The translations under genes and the position numbers were made by a program. Shown here piece by piece: positions 30,613 to 40,451 of a stretch of DNA of 64,000 bases. Where the stretch lies: positions 204,529-268,528 of the forward strand of contig NZ_NESM01000001.1 in NCBI RefSeq assembly GCF_002778285.1, written 5' to 3'. The first letter of the stretch is position 1. Each line of letters begins with the position of its first letter. The notes beneath the pieces were generated by a model. The model did no database searches and was not told the DNA's origin. It saw nothing but the letters and a program-made list of their open reading frames with translations. The DNA comes from Limnohabitans sp. 15K (GTDB lineage Bacteria; Pseudomonadota; Gammaproteobacteria; Burkholderiales; Burkholderiaceae_C).

Positions 30613-32010
30613 TCAAACGGGGACCCCGACCAAATCGTGGCCTTCCACGCTGACAATGCGGGCTCGGGTGAATTCACCCACTTTCAAAGTCTTGCTCAGC
30701 TTCTCGGGCGGCAACAAACGCACCACGCCATCGATCTCTGGCGCATCGCCGAAGCTTCTGCCTTCGCCACCACGACGGCCCATGGCCGGCGCACTGTCTA
30801 CCAACACTTGCATGGTGGAACCCACGCGCTGGTGCAATCGGGCAATCGAAACCTCTTCGGCCACCGCCATGAAACGGGCACGGCGCTCTTCGCGCAGTGC
30901 TTCGGGCAACATGCCTGGCAGTTCATTGGCCGTGGCCCCTTTCACGGGGCTGTAAGCAAAGCAGCCTGCCCGATCAATCTGCGCTTCACGCAAAAAGCCC
31001 AACAAGTGCTCAAATTCTTCTTCGGTCTCGCCCGGGAAGCCGGCAATGAAAGTGCTGCGAATCACCAACTCTGGACACAGTTCGCGCCAACGCTGGATGC
31101 GCTCCAGGTTTTTCTCGCCACTGGCCGGGCGCTTCATGCGTTTGAGCACATCGGGGTGGCTGTGCTGGAACGGCACATCCAAATAGGGCAAGACCAAACC
31201 CTGGGCCATCAAGGGGATGATGTCGTCCACACTGGGATAGGGATAAACATAGTGCAAACGCACCCAAGCATCGTGCGCGCGGGCCATCTCGCCCAAGGTC
31301 TGAACCAACTCGAGCATGCGGGTTTTGACAGGCTTGCCGTCCCAAAACCCGGTACGGTATTTCACATCCACCCCATACGCAGAGGTGTCTTGGCTGATAA
31401 CCAGCAACTCTTTCACACCCCCTTCAAAAAGGGACTTGGCTTCCTTCAGCACATCGCCAATCGGGCGCGAGACCAAGTCACCGCGCATAGAAGGGATGAT
31501 GCAAAACGTGCAGCGGTGGTTGCAGCCTTCGCTGATTTTCAAATAAGCATAGTGGCGCGGCGTGAGCTTGAGGCCCGCCTCGCCAAAACCGCCTGGCACC
31601 AGATCCAGAAACGGGTCGTGTGGTTTGGGCAAATGGGTGTGCACCGCGTCCATCACCTCTTGTGTGGCGTGCGGCCCGGTCACGGCCAGCACACTGGGGT
31701 GCATTTCAAGCACCATGTTGCCGCCGCCCTCACTCGTTTTGGCTCCCAAACAACCGGTCACGATGACCTTGCCGTTTTCACTCAGGGCCTCGGCAATGGT
31801 GTCCAGGCTCTCTTTGATGGCTTCGTCAATGAACCCACAGGTGTTGACGATGACCAAGTCAGCGCCTTCAAAGGTTTTGGAGGTTTGGTAACCCTCGGCG
31901 CTCAATTGCGTCAGGATCAGTTCGGAATCGGTCAGGGCTTTGGGGCAACCCAGGCTGACAAAACCCACTTTGGGGGTCGGAAGGGGTGCAGTTGCGGTCA
32001 TTTCACTCAT
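30613..32010 (-). CDS. rimO: Ribosomal protein S12 methylthiotransferase RimO
   Basis: Radical-SAM enzyme that methylthiolates Asp89 of ribosomal protein S12. About 465 residues. The N-terminal UPF0004 domain holds three cluster-binding Cys ([20 protein letters not shown]); the radical-SAM motif is CNHRCTFC with FCIIPSMRG; a TRAM domain closes the protein. ATG at 32010 is the most plausible start (the one at 32001 is possible); a TTG further upstream is not supported. Follows phaR after 57 bases on the same strand. Confidence 0.95.
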   Translation of the reverse strand: MSEMTATAPLPTPKVGFVSLGCPKALTDSELILTQLSAEGYQTSKTFEGADLVIVNTCGFIDEAIKESLDTIAEALSENGKVIVTGCLGAKTSEGGGNMVLEMHPSVLAVTGPHATQEVMDAVHTHLPKPHDPFLDLVPGGFGEAGLKLTPRHYAYLKISEGCNHRCTFCIIPSMRGDLVSRPIGDVLKEAKSLFEGGVKELLVISQDTSAYGVDVKYRTGFWDGKPVKTRMLELVQTLGEMARAHDAWVRLHYVYPYPSVDDIIPLMAQGLVLPYLDVPFQHSHPDVLKRMKRPASGEKNLERIQRWRELCPELVIRSTFIAGFPGETEEEFEHLLGFLREAQIDRAGCFAYSPVKGATANELPGMLPEALREERRARFMAVAEEVSIARLHQRVGSTMQVLVDSAPAMGRRGGEGRSFGDAPEIDGVVRLLPPEKLSKTLKVGEFTRARIVSVEGHDLVGVPV

Positions 32011-32067
32011 GCCCCCATTGTCCCCGCAAAAACGACCGTCTTGTGACAAAACGGCCTATTTCACCCC

Positions 32068-32670
32068 TCATGACTTCAAACCCATCGCGCCCAAGAACTG
32101 ATCGGCATTTTTCTGAATCTGTTTTTGCACCTGATCTTGCATCTGCACCATCACGTTTTGAGAGGGATCGGCCAGTCCCGAAAACATGTTGTGCATCAGC
32201 GGCGTCTGCCACTTCATGAACTGCGTCCAAACCTCGGGGCTGAGGGCCGGGCTGGATTCGCCCAATTTGTTTTGCCAGTCCATGAAGGACTGAACATGGT
32301 TTTCCAAATAAGAACCCATGTGAACTTGCATGGCATGGCCATAAAAACGGATGATGTTGGACAAAACCGCTTCGCTGAACATGGGCACGCCCGCAGACTC
32401 TTCCTCCAAAATGATCTGCAACAAGATGGAACGTGTCAGGTCTTCGCCGGTTTTGGCATCAAGCACCACCAAGGGCGCTGAGGCCATCACGAGTTTTTTG
32501 AGCTCTGCCAAGGTCACGTAACTGGAGGTCTCGGTGTCGTACAGCCGGCGGTTCGGGTATTTTTTGATGGTGCGAGCCACCAAGGATGGCGACTCGGGTG
32601 GGCTGGCCGTCTTCCCAGACCGGATTGTCTTGGTGGCTTGGGTCGATTGAATTGGAGATTTGGCCGGCAA
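32068..32670 (-). CDS. phaR: Polyhydroxyalkanoate synthesis repressor PhaR
   Basis: DNA- and granule-binding repressor that couples phasin expression to PHB granule formation. 200 residues. The PHB/PHA accumulation DNA-binding domain is clear: RTIKKYPNRRLYDTETSSYVTLAEL from about residue 33, then the PHB-accumulation region ILLQIILEEE and LENHVQSFMDWQ. The C-terminus is Gln/Met-rich. The start is TTG at 32670 with AGGAG six bases upstream, the best ribosome site in the region. No pha synthesis genes lie in the window, so its targets are elsewhere. Confidence 0.93.
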   Translation of the reverse strand: MPAKSPIQSTQATKTIRSGKTASPPESPSLVARTIKKYPNRRLYDTETSSYVTLAELKKLVMASAPLVVLDAKTGEDLTRSILLQIILEEESAGVPMFSEAVLSNIIRFYGHAMQVHMGSYLENHVQSFMDWQNKLGESSPALSPEVWTQFMKWQTPLMHNMFSGLADPSQNVMVQMQDQVQKQIQKNADQFLGAMGLKS

Positions 32671-32865
32671 AGAAAACTCCTGGTGAGAAGCAGCCTATGA
32701 AAAATCTGCTGCAATGCACCATTCTAGGCACACACTTTGTGGCTTGTCGCCTTGGTTTACCCTGAGCTTTACATGAGTCAAGCCAGCACCTGACGCACTG
32801 GACTGCGCGCATTTTTGTTGCGAGGCCAGCCGATAAACGCTCTTTACCTGCGAAAATAGACAGCT

Positions 32866-33504
32866 ATGTTCACCGGAATCATCACCGGCGTGGGGCGAAT
32901 CGTCGCCATCCACGACCTGGGTCGCTCTTTACACCACGGCAAGCGCCTCACCATCGAGGCCCCCGCCGGGTACCTTGACGATGTGGGCCTGGGCGACAGC
33001 ATCGCCTTGAACGGCGCTTGCATGACCGTCACCACCTTCAGCCCAGAGAGCCGTCAATTCACCATCGACATCTCGGCCGAATCGCTCGACAAAACCAGCG
33101 GTTTGGACCAAGAAGGCACCGTCAACCTCGAAAAAGCGCTGCGAGCCCATGACCGTCTGGGCGGGCACATCGTGTCCGGCCATGTCGATGGCGTTGGCCA
33201 CATCAGCCATTTCGAACAAATTGGCGAAAGCTGGGAACTGCGCGTCCTGGCGCCCCACACCTTGGCCAAATACCTCGCCTATAAAGGCTCGATCACCGTC
33301 AACGGGGTCAGTCTTACCGTTAACCGCGTGGCCGATCTGGCCGATGGGTGTGAGATCAGCATCAACCTGATCCCCCACACCGTGGACAACACCGCCCTTG
33401 GCAGCCTCCAAGCGGGCAGCCGGGTCAACCTCGAAATCGACACCGTGGCCCGCTATGTAGAGCGCATGCTCAGCGCAGGCCTGACTCAGAAAGACCCTGC
33501 ATGA
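32866..33504 (+). CDS. ribE: Riboflavin synthase (alpha chain)
   Basis: Dismutates two 6,7-dimethyl-8-ribityllumazine to riboflavin. 212 residues: two tandem lumazine-binding barrels, the first opening [12 protein letters not shown], the second [12 protein letters not shown]; the loop LNGACMTV and its duplicate VNGVSLTV mark the repeats. First gene of ribE-ribBX-ribH-nusB, overlapping the next by four bases (ATGA). No strong Shine-Dalgarno, and I see no FMN riboswitch in the 195-base divergent gap before it. Some annotators use ribC for this gene. Confidence 0.95.
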   Translation: MFTGIITGVGRIVAIHDLGRSLHHGKRLTIEAPAGYLDDVGLGDSIALNGACMTVTTFSPESRQFTIDISAESLDKTSGLDQEGTVNLEKALRAHDRLGGHIVSGHVDGVGHISHFEQIGESWELRVLAPHTLAKYLAYKGSITVNGVSLTVNRVADLADGCEISINLIPHTVDNTALGSLQAGSRVNLEIDTVARYVERMLSAGLTQKDPA

Positions 33505-34628
33505 ACGCCCCCGCGCAACTGACCCCCGTGGCGATTTCGCCCGTCGAAGAGATCGTGGCCGAGATGAAAGCCGGTCGCATCGTGATCCTGGTCGACGAAG
33601 AAGACCGTGAAAACGAAGGCGATCTGGTCTTGGCTTCTGACCATGTCACACCCGAAGCCATCAACTTCATGGCCCGCTTTGGCCGGGGCCTGATTTGCCT
33701 GACGCTCACCCGTGAGCGATGCGAGTTTTTGAAGCTGCCCCCCATGGCCGCTCGCAACGGCACCTTCTACAGCACCGCCTTTACGGTGTCGATCGAAGCC
33801 GCCGAAGGCGTGACCACCGGCATCTCGGCCGCTGACCGCGCCAAGACCGTGCAAGTGGCCGTGGCCAAAAACGCGGTGCCCACCGACTTGGTACAGCCGG
33901 GTCACATCTTCCCGCTGCAAGCAGTGGACGGTGGCGTGCTCATGCGTGCAGGCCACACCGAAGCCGGTTGCGATTTGGCCGCCATGGCCGGTTGCTCACC
34001 CTCGTCCGTGATTTGCGAGATCATGAAAGACGACGGCACCATGGCCCGCCTACCGGACCTGCAAATCTTTGCGGCCGAGCACGGCCTGAAAATCGGCACG
34101 ATTGCCGACCTCATCCAGTACCGCAGCCGCAACGAGTCGCTGGTCGAGCGCATCGGCAGCCGCACGCTGCAAACCGCCCACGGCGAATTCACAGCCCACG
34201 CCTTCCGCGACCAACCCAGCCAAACTGTGCACCTGGCTCTGGTCAAAGGCCAATGGTCGGCCGACTCTGAAGTTGCAGTTCGCGTGCACGAACCGCTGTC
34301 GGTGCTCGACGCCCTCGAAGTCAACCGCGCCATGCACTCCTGGAGCCTGGACGCGAGCCTGAAATACATCAACGCCCAAGGCAGCGGTGTGGCGGTGCTG
34401 CTCAATTGCGGCGAATCGGCAGACCAATTGCTGGCCCAGTTTGAAGGCCGTGCCCGCTCGGCCCAAGCGCCCGAACGCGGCAAGATGGACCTGCGCACTT
34501 ACGGTGTGGGCGCTCAGATCCTGCGCGAGTGCGGCGTGCACAAAATGCGCCTCATGGGCAACCCGCGCCGCATGCCCAGCATGACCGGCTACGGCCTCGA
34601 AATCACCGCTTACATCCCCAAGGAATAA
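33501..34628 (+). CDS. ribBX: 3,4-dihydroxy-2-butanone-4-phosphate synthase with degenerate GTP cyclohydrolase II-like domain
   Basis: 375 residues. The N-terminal ~205 are a complete RibB domain, with metal and substrate motifs [10 protein letters not shown] (32-41), the TRERCEFL stretch and [13 protein letters not shown]; it makes the four-carbon riboflavin precursor. The C-terminal ~165 align with GTP cyclohydrolase II only loosely: where RibA has the zinc-cysteine cluster of type CLTGD...LRCDCG, this protein reads [13 protein letters not shown] with no Cys. Cyclohydrolase activity is therefore unlikely, matching the RibBX variant described in proteobacteria. A true ribA must lie elsewhere. 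ATGA overlap with ribE. Confidence 0.9.
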   Translation: MNAPAQLTPVAISPVEEIVAEMKAGRIVILVDEEDRENEGDLVLASDHVTPEAINFMARFGRGLICLTLTRERCEFLKLPPMAARNGTFYSTAFTVSIEAAEGVTTGISAADRAKTVQVAVAKNAVPTDLVQPGHIFPLQAVDGGVLMRAGHTEAGCDLAAMAGCSPSSVICEIMKDDGTMARLPDLQIFAAEHGLKIGTIADLIQYRSRNESLVERIGSRTLQTAHGEFTAHAFRDQPSQTVHLALVKGQWSADSEVAVRVHEPLSVLDALEVNRAMHSWSLDASLKYINAQGSGVAVLLNCGESADQLLAQFEGRARSAQAPERGKMDLRTYGVGAQILRECGVHKMRLMGNPRRMPSMTGYGLEITAYIPKE

Positions 34629-34630
34629 AC

Positions 34631-35137
34631 ATGCAAGACGCCAACAAAGGCCAAGCCGAAGAACTCGACGGCCAATTTCTGCACATCGGCATCGTGCAGG
34701 CGCGTTTCAACGAAGACATCACCAATGCACTGGCAAAGGCCTGCATTGCTGAACTTGAAGCATTGGGCGTGACCAGCATCGACCACGTCATGGTGCCGGG
34801 TGCCTTGGAAGTGCCTGTCGCTTTGCAAGCCATGGCCGAGCGGGCCGAGTACGACGCACTGATTGCGCTGGGCTGCATCATCCGTGGTGAAACCTACCAC
34901 TTTGAATTGGTGGCCAACGAGTCCGGCGCGGGTGTCAGCCGCGTGTCCCTTGACTACAACTTGCCCATTGCCAACGCGATTTTGACCACCGAGAACCTCG
35001 ACCAAGCCATCGCCCGCCAAACCGAAAAAGGCCGTGACGCTGCCCGCGTCGCGGTTGAAATGGCTTGCATCATGGACGACTTGGCCGCCGACATGGCCGA
35101 GTTGGCCGATGAATTCGACGAAGAAGACAAAGCCTGA
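34631..35137 (+). CDS. ribH: 6,7-dimethyl-8-ribityllumazine synthase
   Basis: Condenses the RibB product with the ribitylamino-uracil to lumazine, the substrate of RibE; forms large icosahedral or decameric shells. About 168 residues, with [23 protein letters not shown], and the catalytic His region [12 protein letters not shown]. The tail is acidic ([12 protein letters not shown]). ATG at 34631 is two bases after ribBX and has AGGA seven bases upstream. Its TGA shares a base with the nusB ATG. Confidence 0.97.
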   Translation: MQDANKGQAEELDGQFLHIGIVQARFNEDITNALAKACIAELEALGVTSIDHVMVPGALEVPVALQAMAERAEYDALIALGCIIRGETYHFELVANESGAGVSRVSLDYNLPIANAILTTENLDQAIARQTEKGRDAARVAVEMACIMDDLAADMAELADEFDEEDKA

Positions 35138-35661
35138 TGAACGATTCGACCAGCACGCCCGACACCGCCAACGAAGGCACGCCACCTGGTGCAGCCGGCA
35201 CACGCAAGTCCTCAGCCAAGCCTGCCCGCAGCCGCTCGCGTGAATTTGCATTACAAGCCTTGTACCAATTCATCGTGGGCCGCAACGAGGCGTCCGACAT
35301 CGACGTCTTCACCCGCGACCTGTCGGGCTTTCACAAAGCCGATTCGGCCCATTACGACGCCTTGCTTTACGGCTGCATCGAACAAGCCCAAAGTCTGGAC
35401 GCTCTGATCGCGCCCAAACTCGACCGTCAATTTGCAGAGATCTCGCCCATCGAACACGCCATCATGTGGATCGGTGTTTACGAAATGAAACACTGCCTGG
35501 ACGTGCCGTGGCGCGTGGTGCTCAACGAATGCATTGAGCTGGCCAAAGACTTTGGCGGCACCGACGGCCACAAGTATGTGAACGCGGTTCTGGGGGGATT
35601 GGCCCCCGAATTGCGCAGCGCAGAAGTGCAGGCCGACCGCCAATCTGGCCGCATCAAATAA
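35137..35661 (+). CDS. nusB: Transcription antitermination factor NusB
   Basis: Binds boxA RNA with S10 for rRNA antitermination. 174 residues, an all-helical fold with [12 protein letters not shown] near residue 31 and [20 protein letters not shown] then [15 protein letters not shown] towards the end. Coupled to ribH by one shared base, the widespread ribH-nusB pairing. A Ser/Thr/Pro-rich N-terminal extension of about 28 residues precedes the conserved core. Confidence 0.95.
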   Translation: MNDSTSTPDTANEGTPPGAAGTRKSSAKPARSRSREFALQALYQFIVGRNEASDIDVFTRDLSGFHKADSAHYDALLYGCIEQAQSLDALIAPKLDRQFAEISPIEHAIMWIGVYEMKHCLDVPWRVVLNECIELAKDFGGTDGHKYVNAVLGGLAPELRSAEVQADRQSGRIK

Positions 35662-35672
35662 GCCACACCACC

Positions 35673-36860
35673 ATGCGCATCTCTGAGCGAGCCGAGCGGA
35701 TCGAGCCCTTTTGGGTCATGGAAGTGGCCAAAGCTGCCTCCCAAAAAGCCCGTGAGGTGGCCCACACCGATCGGCCCGTGGTGTTTTTGAACATTGGCGA
35801 GCCCGACTTCACCGCCCCACCCCGCGTACAACAAGCCGCGCAGGCCACCATTGCTTCTGGGCAAACCCAATACACCCCCGCTTTAGGTTTGGACGCTTTG
35901 CGCCAAGCCATCAGCGACTGGTACGCGCAGCGCTTTAACGTGCAGGTACCGGCCAGCCGGATTGTGGTCACGGCGGGTGCATCGGCGGCGCTACAACTGG
36001 TGTGTCTGGCGCTGATTGACCAGGGCGATGAAATCCTGATGCCCGACCCGAGCTACCCCTGCAACCGCCACTTTGTGAGCGCGGCCGAAGGCACGGCCGT
36101 GTTGGTGCCCACCACCGCACAAGAACGCTTTCAGTTGAGTGCTGCCACAGTGGCTGCCGCCTGGGGCCCTCAAACCCGTGGCGTTTTGCTGGCCTCGCCC
36201 TCCAACCCCACGGGCACCTCGATCGATCCGGCCGAGCTGGCCCGCATCGTCGAAGTGGTGCGCAGCCATGGCGGCATCACCCTCATCGACGAGATCTATT
36301 TGGGCCTGAGCCACGACGACACTTTTGGCCAAAGCGCCCTGGCACTGGGCGACGACGTCATCAGCATCAACAGCTTCAGCAAGTACTTCAACATGACCGG
36401 CTGGCGTTTGGGCTGGCTGGTGGTGCCCGAAACGCTCACGCCCGTGCTGGAGCGCTTGGCGCAAAACCTGTTCATCTGTGCCAGCACGGTGGCGCAACAA
36501 GCGGCTCTGGCCTGCTTTGAACCTGAGAGCATCGCCGAATACGAGCGCCGCCGCGCCGAGTTCAAAGCCCGGCGCGATTACTTCATTCCAGCACTCAATG
36601 AGCTGGGCCTGACGGTACCCGTCGCCCCCGATGGCGCTTTTTACGCTTGGGCCGACTGCACCGCCGCCTGCCAAAAGCTGGGCCTCAAAGACAGCTGGGA
36701 CTTTGCTTTTGCCGCGCTGGAGCACGCCCATGTGGCCATCACGCCCGGGCGCGACTTTGGCACCGACCAAACCGCCCGCTTTGTGCGCTTTTCCACCGCC
36801 AATTCCATGGCCGAACTGCAGACCGCGATTGCGCGCCTGAAAGCCTGGTTGAACCCATGA
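35673..36860 (+). CDS. Class I/II PLP-dependent aminotransferase
   Basis: Fold type I aminotransferase of 395 residues, AspC/AlaT-like. Substrate-site motif NIGEPDF near residue 41, the PSNPTG turn, and Schiff-base Lys in SFSKYFNMTGWRLG (about residue 234-247). Specificity is not readable; in this neighbourhood annotated homologues are usually called aspartate- or alanine-type. It starts 12 bases after nusB and overlaps ybgC by four bases, so the operon probably continues through tolQRA. Confidence 0.88.
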   Translation: MRISERAERIEPFWVMEVAKAASQKAREVAHTDRPVVFLNIGEPDFTAPPRVQQAAQATIASGQTQYTPALGLDALRQAISDWYAQRFNVQVPASRIVVTAGASAALQLVCLALIDQGDEILMPDPSYPCNRHFVSAAEGTAVLVPTTAQERFQLSAATVAAAWGPQTRGVLLASPSNPTGTSIDPAELARIVEVVRSHGGITLIDEIYLGLSHDDTFGQSALALGDDVISINSFSKYFNMTGWRLGWLVVPETLTPVLERLAQNLFICASTVAQQAALACFEPESIAEYERRRAEFKARRDYFIPALNELGLTVPVAPDGAFYAWADCTAACQKLGLKDSWDFAFAALEHAHVAITPGRDFGTDQTARFVRFSTANSMAELQTAIARLKAWLNP

Positions 36861-37279
36861 CCGACAGTACCGCCGCTTTTGCGCACCCCATCCGTATCTA
36901 TTGGGAAGACACCGACGCGGGCGGCATCGTGTTTTATGCCAACTACCTCAAGTTTTTTGAGCGCGCCCGCACCGAATGGCTGCGCGCCCTGGGCTTTGGT
37001 CAACAGGTGTTGCGCGACCAATCGGGCGGCATGTTTGTGGTGTCTGAAACCGCTGTCAAATACCATTCGCCAGCCCGTCTGGACGACACCTTGGTCGTCA
37101 CCGCCGAATTGCAAAACGGCGGCAAAGCCAGCTTGACCATTGCCCAGCGCGCTTATTTGCGTGCCCAAGGCCAACCCGACCGACTGCTGGCCGAAGGCAC
37201 CATCCGCCTGGGCTGGGTCGACAGCACCACCTTGAAACCTGGCCGCATTCCGGCCCCCGTTCTGGAAGCCCTGAAATGA
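36857..37279 (+). CDS. ybgC: Tol-Pal-associated acyl-CoA thioesterase YbgC
   Basis: Hot-dog-fold thioesterase encoded with the Tol-Pal system. About 140 residues, with the active-site loop WEDTDAGGIVFYANYLKFFERAR (catalytic Asp in DTDAGG) at about 16-38. It may act on acyl-CoA or acyl-ACP; the link to Tol function is by genetics, not mechanism. ATGA overlaps at both ends, with the aminotransferase and with tolQ. Confidence 0.94.
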   Translation: MTDSTAAFAHPIRIYWEDTDAGGIVFYANYLKFFERARTEWLRALGFGQQVLRDQSGGMFVVSETAVKYHSPARLDDTLVVTAELQNGGKASLTIAQRAYLRAQGQPDRLLAEGTIRLGWVDSTTLKPGRIPAPVLEALK

Positions 37280-37974
37280 ACCAAGACATGTCCATCGTCT
37301 CGCTGCTCTTGCACGCCAGTTTTGTCGTGCAATTGGTGGTCTTGCTGCTGCTGGCGATTTCGGTGTCCAGCTGGGCCGCCATCGTGCGCAAGCTCGGGGC
37401 CATCAAACGCATCAAGAACCTCAACGAAGAGTTTGAGCGCGTATTTTGGTCGGGCACCAGCTTGAACGAGCTGTTCAATTCGGCCAGCCAAAACGCCAAA
37501 CTGTCCGGCCCGATGGAACGCATTTTTGCCAGTGGCATGCGCGAATACCAAAAACTGCGTGAGCGCCAGATCAGCGACGCAGGCACCTTGCTTGACGGCG
37601 CACGCCGCGCCATGCGGGCCAGCTTCCAGCGTGAAATGGATGTGGCCGAATCGCAATTGGCTTTCCTCGCCTCGGTCGGATCCATCTCCCCTTATGTCGG
37701 TTTGTTTGGCACCGTGTGGGGCATCATGCACGCCTTCACCGGGCTTGCCAGCTTGCAACAAGTGACCTTGGCCACCGTGGCCCCGGGCATCGCCGAAGCC
37801 CTGATTGCCACCGCCATTGGCTTGTTTGCCGCCATCCCTGCCGTGCTGGCCTACAACCGCTTCTCTCACGACGTGGACCGTATTGCCATCAAGCTGGAAA
37901 CCTTCATCGAAGAGTTCTCCAACATCCTGCAGCGCAGCCTGGGCGGAGCCAACAGCTCGGCCTCGGGCCACTGA
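37276..37974 (+). CDS. tolQ: Tol-Pal energy-transducing protein TolQ
   Basis: MotA/ExbB-type inner-membrane proton-channel subunit that powers outer-membrane constriction at division. 232 residues with three transmembrane segments: about 12-35 (LLHASFVVQLVVLLLLAI), 135-160 and 170-195, the last two in the conserved SPYVGLFGTVWGIMHAF and APGIAEALIATAIGLFAAIPAV. Four-base overlap with ybgC; tolR starts 10 bases downstream. Confidence 0.96.
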   Translation: MNQDMSIVSLLLHASFVVQLVVLLLLAISVSSWAAIVRKLGAIKRIKNLNEEFERVFWSGTSLNELFNSASQNAKLSGPMERIFASGMREYQKLRERQISDAGTLLDGARRAMRASFQREMDVAESQLAFLASVGSISPYVGLFGTVWGIMHAFTGLASLQQVTLATVAPGIAEALIATAIGLFAAIPAVLAYNRFSHDVDRIAIKLETFIEEFSNILQRSLGGANSSASGH

Positions 37975-37984
37975 AAGGAACGTC

Positions 37985-38404
37985 ATGCCCGGTGTTTCAT
38001 CTCGGGGCCGTGGTCGCCGCACCATCGCCGAAATCAACATGGTGCCCTTCATCGACGTGATGTTGGTGCTGCTGATCATCTTCATGGTGACCGCGCCCAT
38101 GATCACGCCCAGCGTGGTCGACCTGCCCAGCGTGGGCAAAGCCGCCAAGCAACCCGACAAAGTCATCCAGATCGTGATCCAAAAAGACGAGCGCCTGGAA
38201 CTGGTGAGTGATGGCAAAACCGACAGCGCCACCCTCGCCAGCGTAGCTACCAGCGTCAAAGGCCTGGTGGGTGACGGTGACAACACCGCCGTGGTGATCA
38301 GCGCCGACCGGACCGTGAAATACGAAACCGTGGTCAAGGTCATGGACAGCCTGCAGCGTGCGGGCATCGCGCGTGTGGGTTTGTCGGTCCAGCTGGCCCC
38401 TTGA
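37985..38404 (+). CDS. tolR: Tol-Pal protein TolR
   Basis: ExbD-type partner of TolQ. About 139 residues: short basic cytoplasmic start, EINMVPFIDVMLVLLIIFMVT with the proton-path Asp at about residue 24 inside the single transmembrane helix, and a periplasmic domain. ATG at 37985 follows AAAGGAACGTC, AAGGA giving a good site. An alternate-frame upstream extension inside tolQ is not real. Confidence 0.96.
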   Translation: MPGVSSRGRGRRTIAEINMVPFIDVMLVLLIIFMVTAPMITPSVVDLPSVGKAAKQPDKVIQIVIQKDERLELVSDGKTDSATLASVATSVKGLVGDGDNTAVVISADRTVKYETVVKVMDSLQRAGIARVGLSVQLAP

Positions 38405-38414
38405 GGATTCGGGT

Positions 38415-39383
38415 TTGAACACCAAGCCAGCACAGCACCTCGAATTTGCACCGCCCCCTCAGCCGGGTGCGGGCAGATCTTGGTTGGCCGCAGGCCTGGT
38501 GCACGGGCTGCTTTTCCTCGCGTTGGGCCTGGCCACTGCTTGGAAAACCCAACCCCAAACCGTTCAAGCAGAAGCCGAGCTGTGGTCGGCCACAGCACAA
38601 GCCGCAGCGCCGCGCCTGCAAGAGCCCCCAGCCGAGGCGGAACCAGAACCGACGCCGCAACCAGAGCCCAAGCACATCGTCAAACCCAGCCCACCGCCTC
38701 CGCCTGCACCCGACCCGCAAATTGAGCGCCGTGACGCTCAGATCGCGCTCGAAAAGAAAAAGCAGCAAGAAAAGAAAAAAGAGGCTGAGAAAGCTGAAAA
38801 GTTGAAGGCCGAAAAAGAAAAAACCGCCAAGGAAAAAGCGGACAAGGAAAAGGCTGAACTCAAGCGCAAGGAACGTGAAAAAGAGCGCGAGAAAGAAGAC
38901 AAAGCCAAAGAAAAAGAAAAATCGGCCAAAGAGAAAAAAGCGCAAGAAGAGAAAGAACGCGACAAGAAAAAAGCCGCAGAAAAAGCCAGCGCTGAGAAAG
39001 CCGATGCTGCCAGAGCTGACGCGATGCGCAATGAAAACCTCAAGCGCATGCAAGGCATGGCAGGCGCTTCGGGCGGTGAAAACGCAACGGGCACCGCACT
39101 CAAATCATCAGGTCCCTCGGCCAGTTATGCGGGCCGCTTGGTGGGTCGCATCAAACCCAACATCACCTACCCCGGCGACGTGGTGGGCAACCCACGCGCA
39201 GAAGTGGAAGTCAAAGTCAGCCCGGACGGCACCATTCTCAGCCGCCGCATCGTGCAAACCAGCGGCAACAAAGCCTGGGACGACGCCGTGCTGCGCGCCA
39301 TCGACAAAACGGAAGTTTTCCCCAAAGACAGCGACGGGCGTGTGCCGCCGGTGATCGTGTTGGGGTTCAGGCCGTTGGATTGA
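38415..39383 (+). CDS. tolA: Tol-Pal protein TolA
   Basis: Inner-membrane-anchored protein bridging TolQR to Pal and TolB. About 322 residues: one N-terminal transmembrane helix (about 22-41), a Pro/Glu-rich spacer, a very long Lys/Glu/Ala coiled coil (about 105-225), and a C-terminal TonB-like domain (RLVGRIKPNITYP, then VEVKVSPDGTILSRRIVQ). The start is TTG at 38415, with GAGG eight bases upstream, 11 bases after the tolR stop. tolB and pal, which usually follow, are absent; a convergent oxidoreductase gene lies next. Confidence 0.93.
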   Translation: MNTKPAQHLEFAPPPQPGAGRSWLAAGLVHGLLFLALGLATAWKTQPQTVQAEAELWSATAQAAAPRLQEPPAEAEPEPTPQPEPKHIVKPSPPPPPAPDPQIERRDAQIALEKKKQQEKKKEAEKAEKLKAEKEKTAKEKADKEKAELKRKEREKEREKEDKAKEKEKSAKEKKAQEEKERDKKKAAEKASAEKADAARADAMRNENLKRMQGMAGASGGENATGTALKSSGPSASYAGRLVGRIKPNITYPGDVVGNPRAEVEVKVSPDGTILSRRIVQTSGNKAWDDAVLRAIDKTEVFPKDSDGRVPPVIVLGFRPLD

Positions 39384-39400
39384 AACCAGAGTGCGCGGAC

Positions 39401-40387
39401 TTACAAGTCCACCACCACATTGCCTATCGTCTGCCCTGCCTCGACGGTTTGATGGGCCAAGGCGATCTGATCGAGGGCAAAACGGGCACCGATGCTGTGC
39501 TGCAATTGCTTTTGCGACAGCATGCCTGACAAGCGGGCCACAGCACTCAGGCGGTCGGCCGGGGTCAGGTCGTAGACCAGAAAGAACTTCACGCCCATCG
39601 ACTGGAACAACCAAGGGCGAAACGGCAAGTTGACCTCCAGCGCATTCGAGCCATAGCAGACCACTTGGCCGTGCGGGGCCAAAGCGCCTTCGGCAGCCCA
39701 GCGGGCGGTGGTCGAGAAATCCATGTCAATGATGACGTCGGCACCCCGCCCTTGCGTGAGTGCTTTAACGCGTTCGGGGACAGATTCTGTCTTGTAAAAA
39801 ATCGCTTCCTCCATACCCGCAGATTTCGCGTGCACGGCTTTGGCTTCAGAACCTACCGTGCCGATCACTCGGCCACCGGCCAAACACACCATCTGGGTGA
39901 TGTAATGGCCAACAGCCGATGAGGCGCCGCTCACCAAAACGGTTTGCCCACGCAAATCACCCGTCAAGCGCTCCGCCAGAATGACCGACTGCACAGCGGT
40001 CAGGCCCGGAATACCCATACAGGCACCAGCCGCAAAATCGGTGCCATCGGGCATAGCCACCGCTTGTGCATCGGGCAAGGCGATGTATTGGGCACAGGTG
40101 CCCATGGCGCGTTGCCACTGGCCATTCCAAATCCACACGCGCTGGCCCACTCGGGCAGCCGAAACGCCAGCTCCCACCGCTTCGATGACACCCGCACCAT
40201 CGCTGTGCGGCACCACCAGTGGATCTGTCAGCGGCCGAGCGCGGCGGGATTTGACATCCGATGGGTTCACACCCGAGGTCATCAAACGCACCAGCACCTC
40301 CCCCACTTGGGGTGTGGGGGTGGGCAGCTCGCCCACCTGCATCACGTCCGAGGCTTCGCCGTTGTGGCTGTACCAAGCTGCTTTCAT
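39401..40387 (-). CDS. Zinc-independent quinone oxidoreductase / MDR-family NADPH reductase
   Basis: Medium-chain dehydrogenase/reductase of 328 residues, QOR-like: MKAAWYSHNGEASDVM start, SGVNPSDVKSR, PHSDGAGVIEAVG, and NADPH site VLVSGASSAVGHYITQMV (about 160-177). Structural and catalytic zinc Cys of alcohol dehydrogenases are absent, so quinone or enone reduction is more likely. ATG at 40387 with AGGAG six to seven bases upstream. It converges with tolA over 17 bases; dnaE lies 65 bases upstream on the same strand. Confidence 0.87.
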   Translation of the reverse strand: MKAAWYSHNGEASDVMQVGELPTPTPQVGEVLVRLMTSGVNPSDVKSRRARPLTDPLVVPHSDGAGVIEAVGAGVSAARVGQRVWIWNGQWQRAMGTCAQYIALPDAQAVAMPDGTDFAAGACMGIPGLTAVQSVILAERLTGDLRGQTVLVSGASSAVGHYITQMVCLAGGRVIGTVGSEAKAVHAKSAGMEEAIFYKTESVPERVKALTQGRGADVIIDMDFSTTARWAAEGALAPHGQVVCYGSNALEVNLPFRPWLFQSMGVKFFLVYDLTPADRLSAVARLSGMLSQKQLQHSIGARFALDQIALAHQTVEAGQTIGNVVVDL

Positions 40388-40451
40388 GGAGTGCTCCTGA
40401 GTGGCCTTTGAATGGGCGTTGAATGAGTTTTGAAGGGGTGTGAGGAGAAGT

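Noticed and set aside
30610..32046. A 478-codon open frame opposite rimO
   Set aside because: Its extent matches rimO almost exactly and it has no recognisable protein features.
32671..32865. FMN riboswitch before ribE
   Set aside because: None of the conserved FMN-aptamer segments could be found in the 195-base phaR-ribE gap.
38700..39000. Apparent AAG/GAA-rich tandem repeat in tolA
   Set aside because: It is the Lys/Glu coiled coil of TolA; copies are not regular enough to be a DNA tandem repeat.
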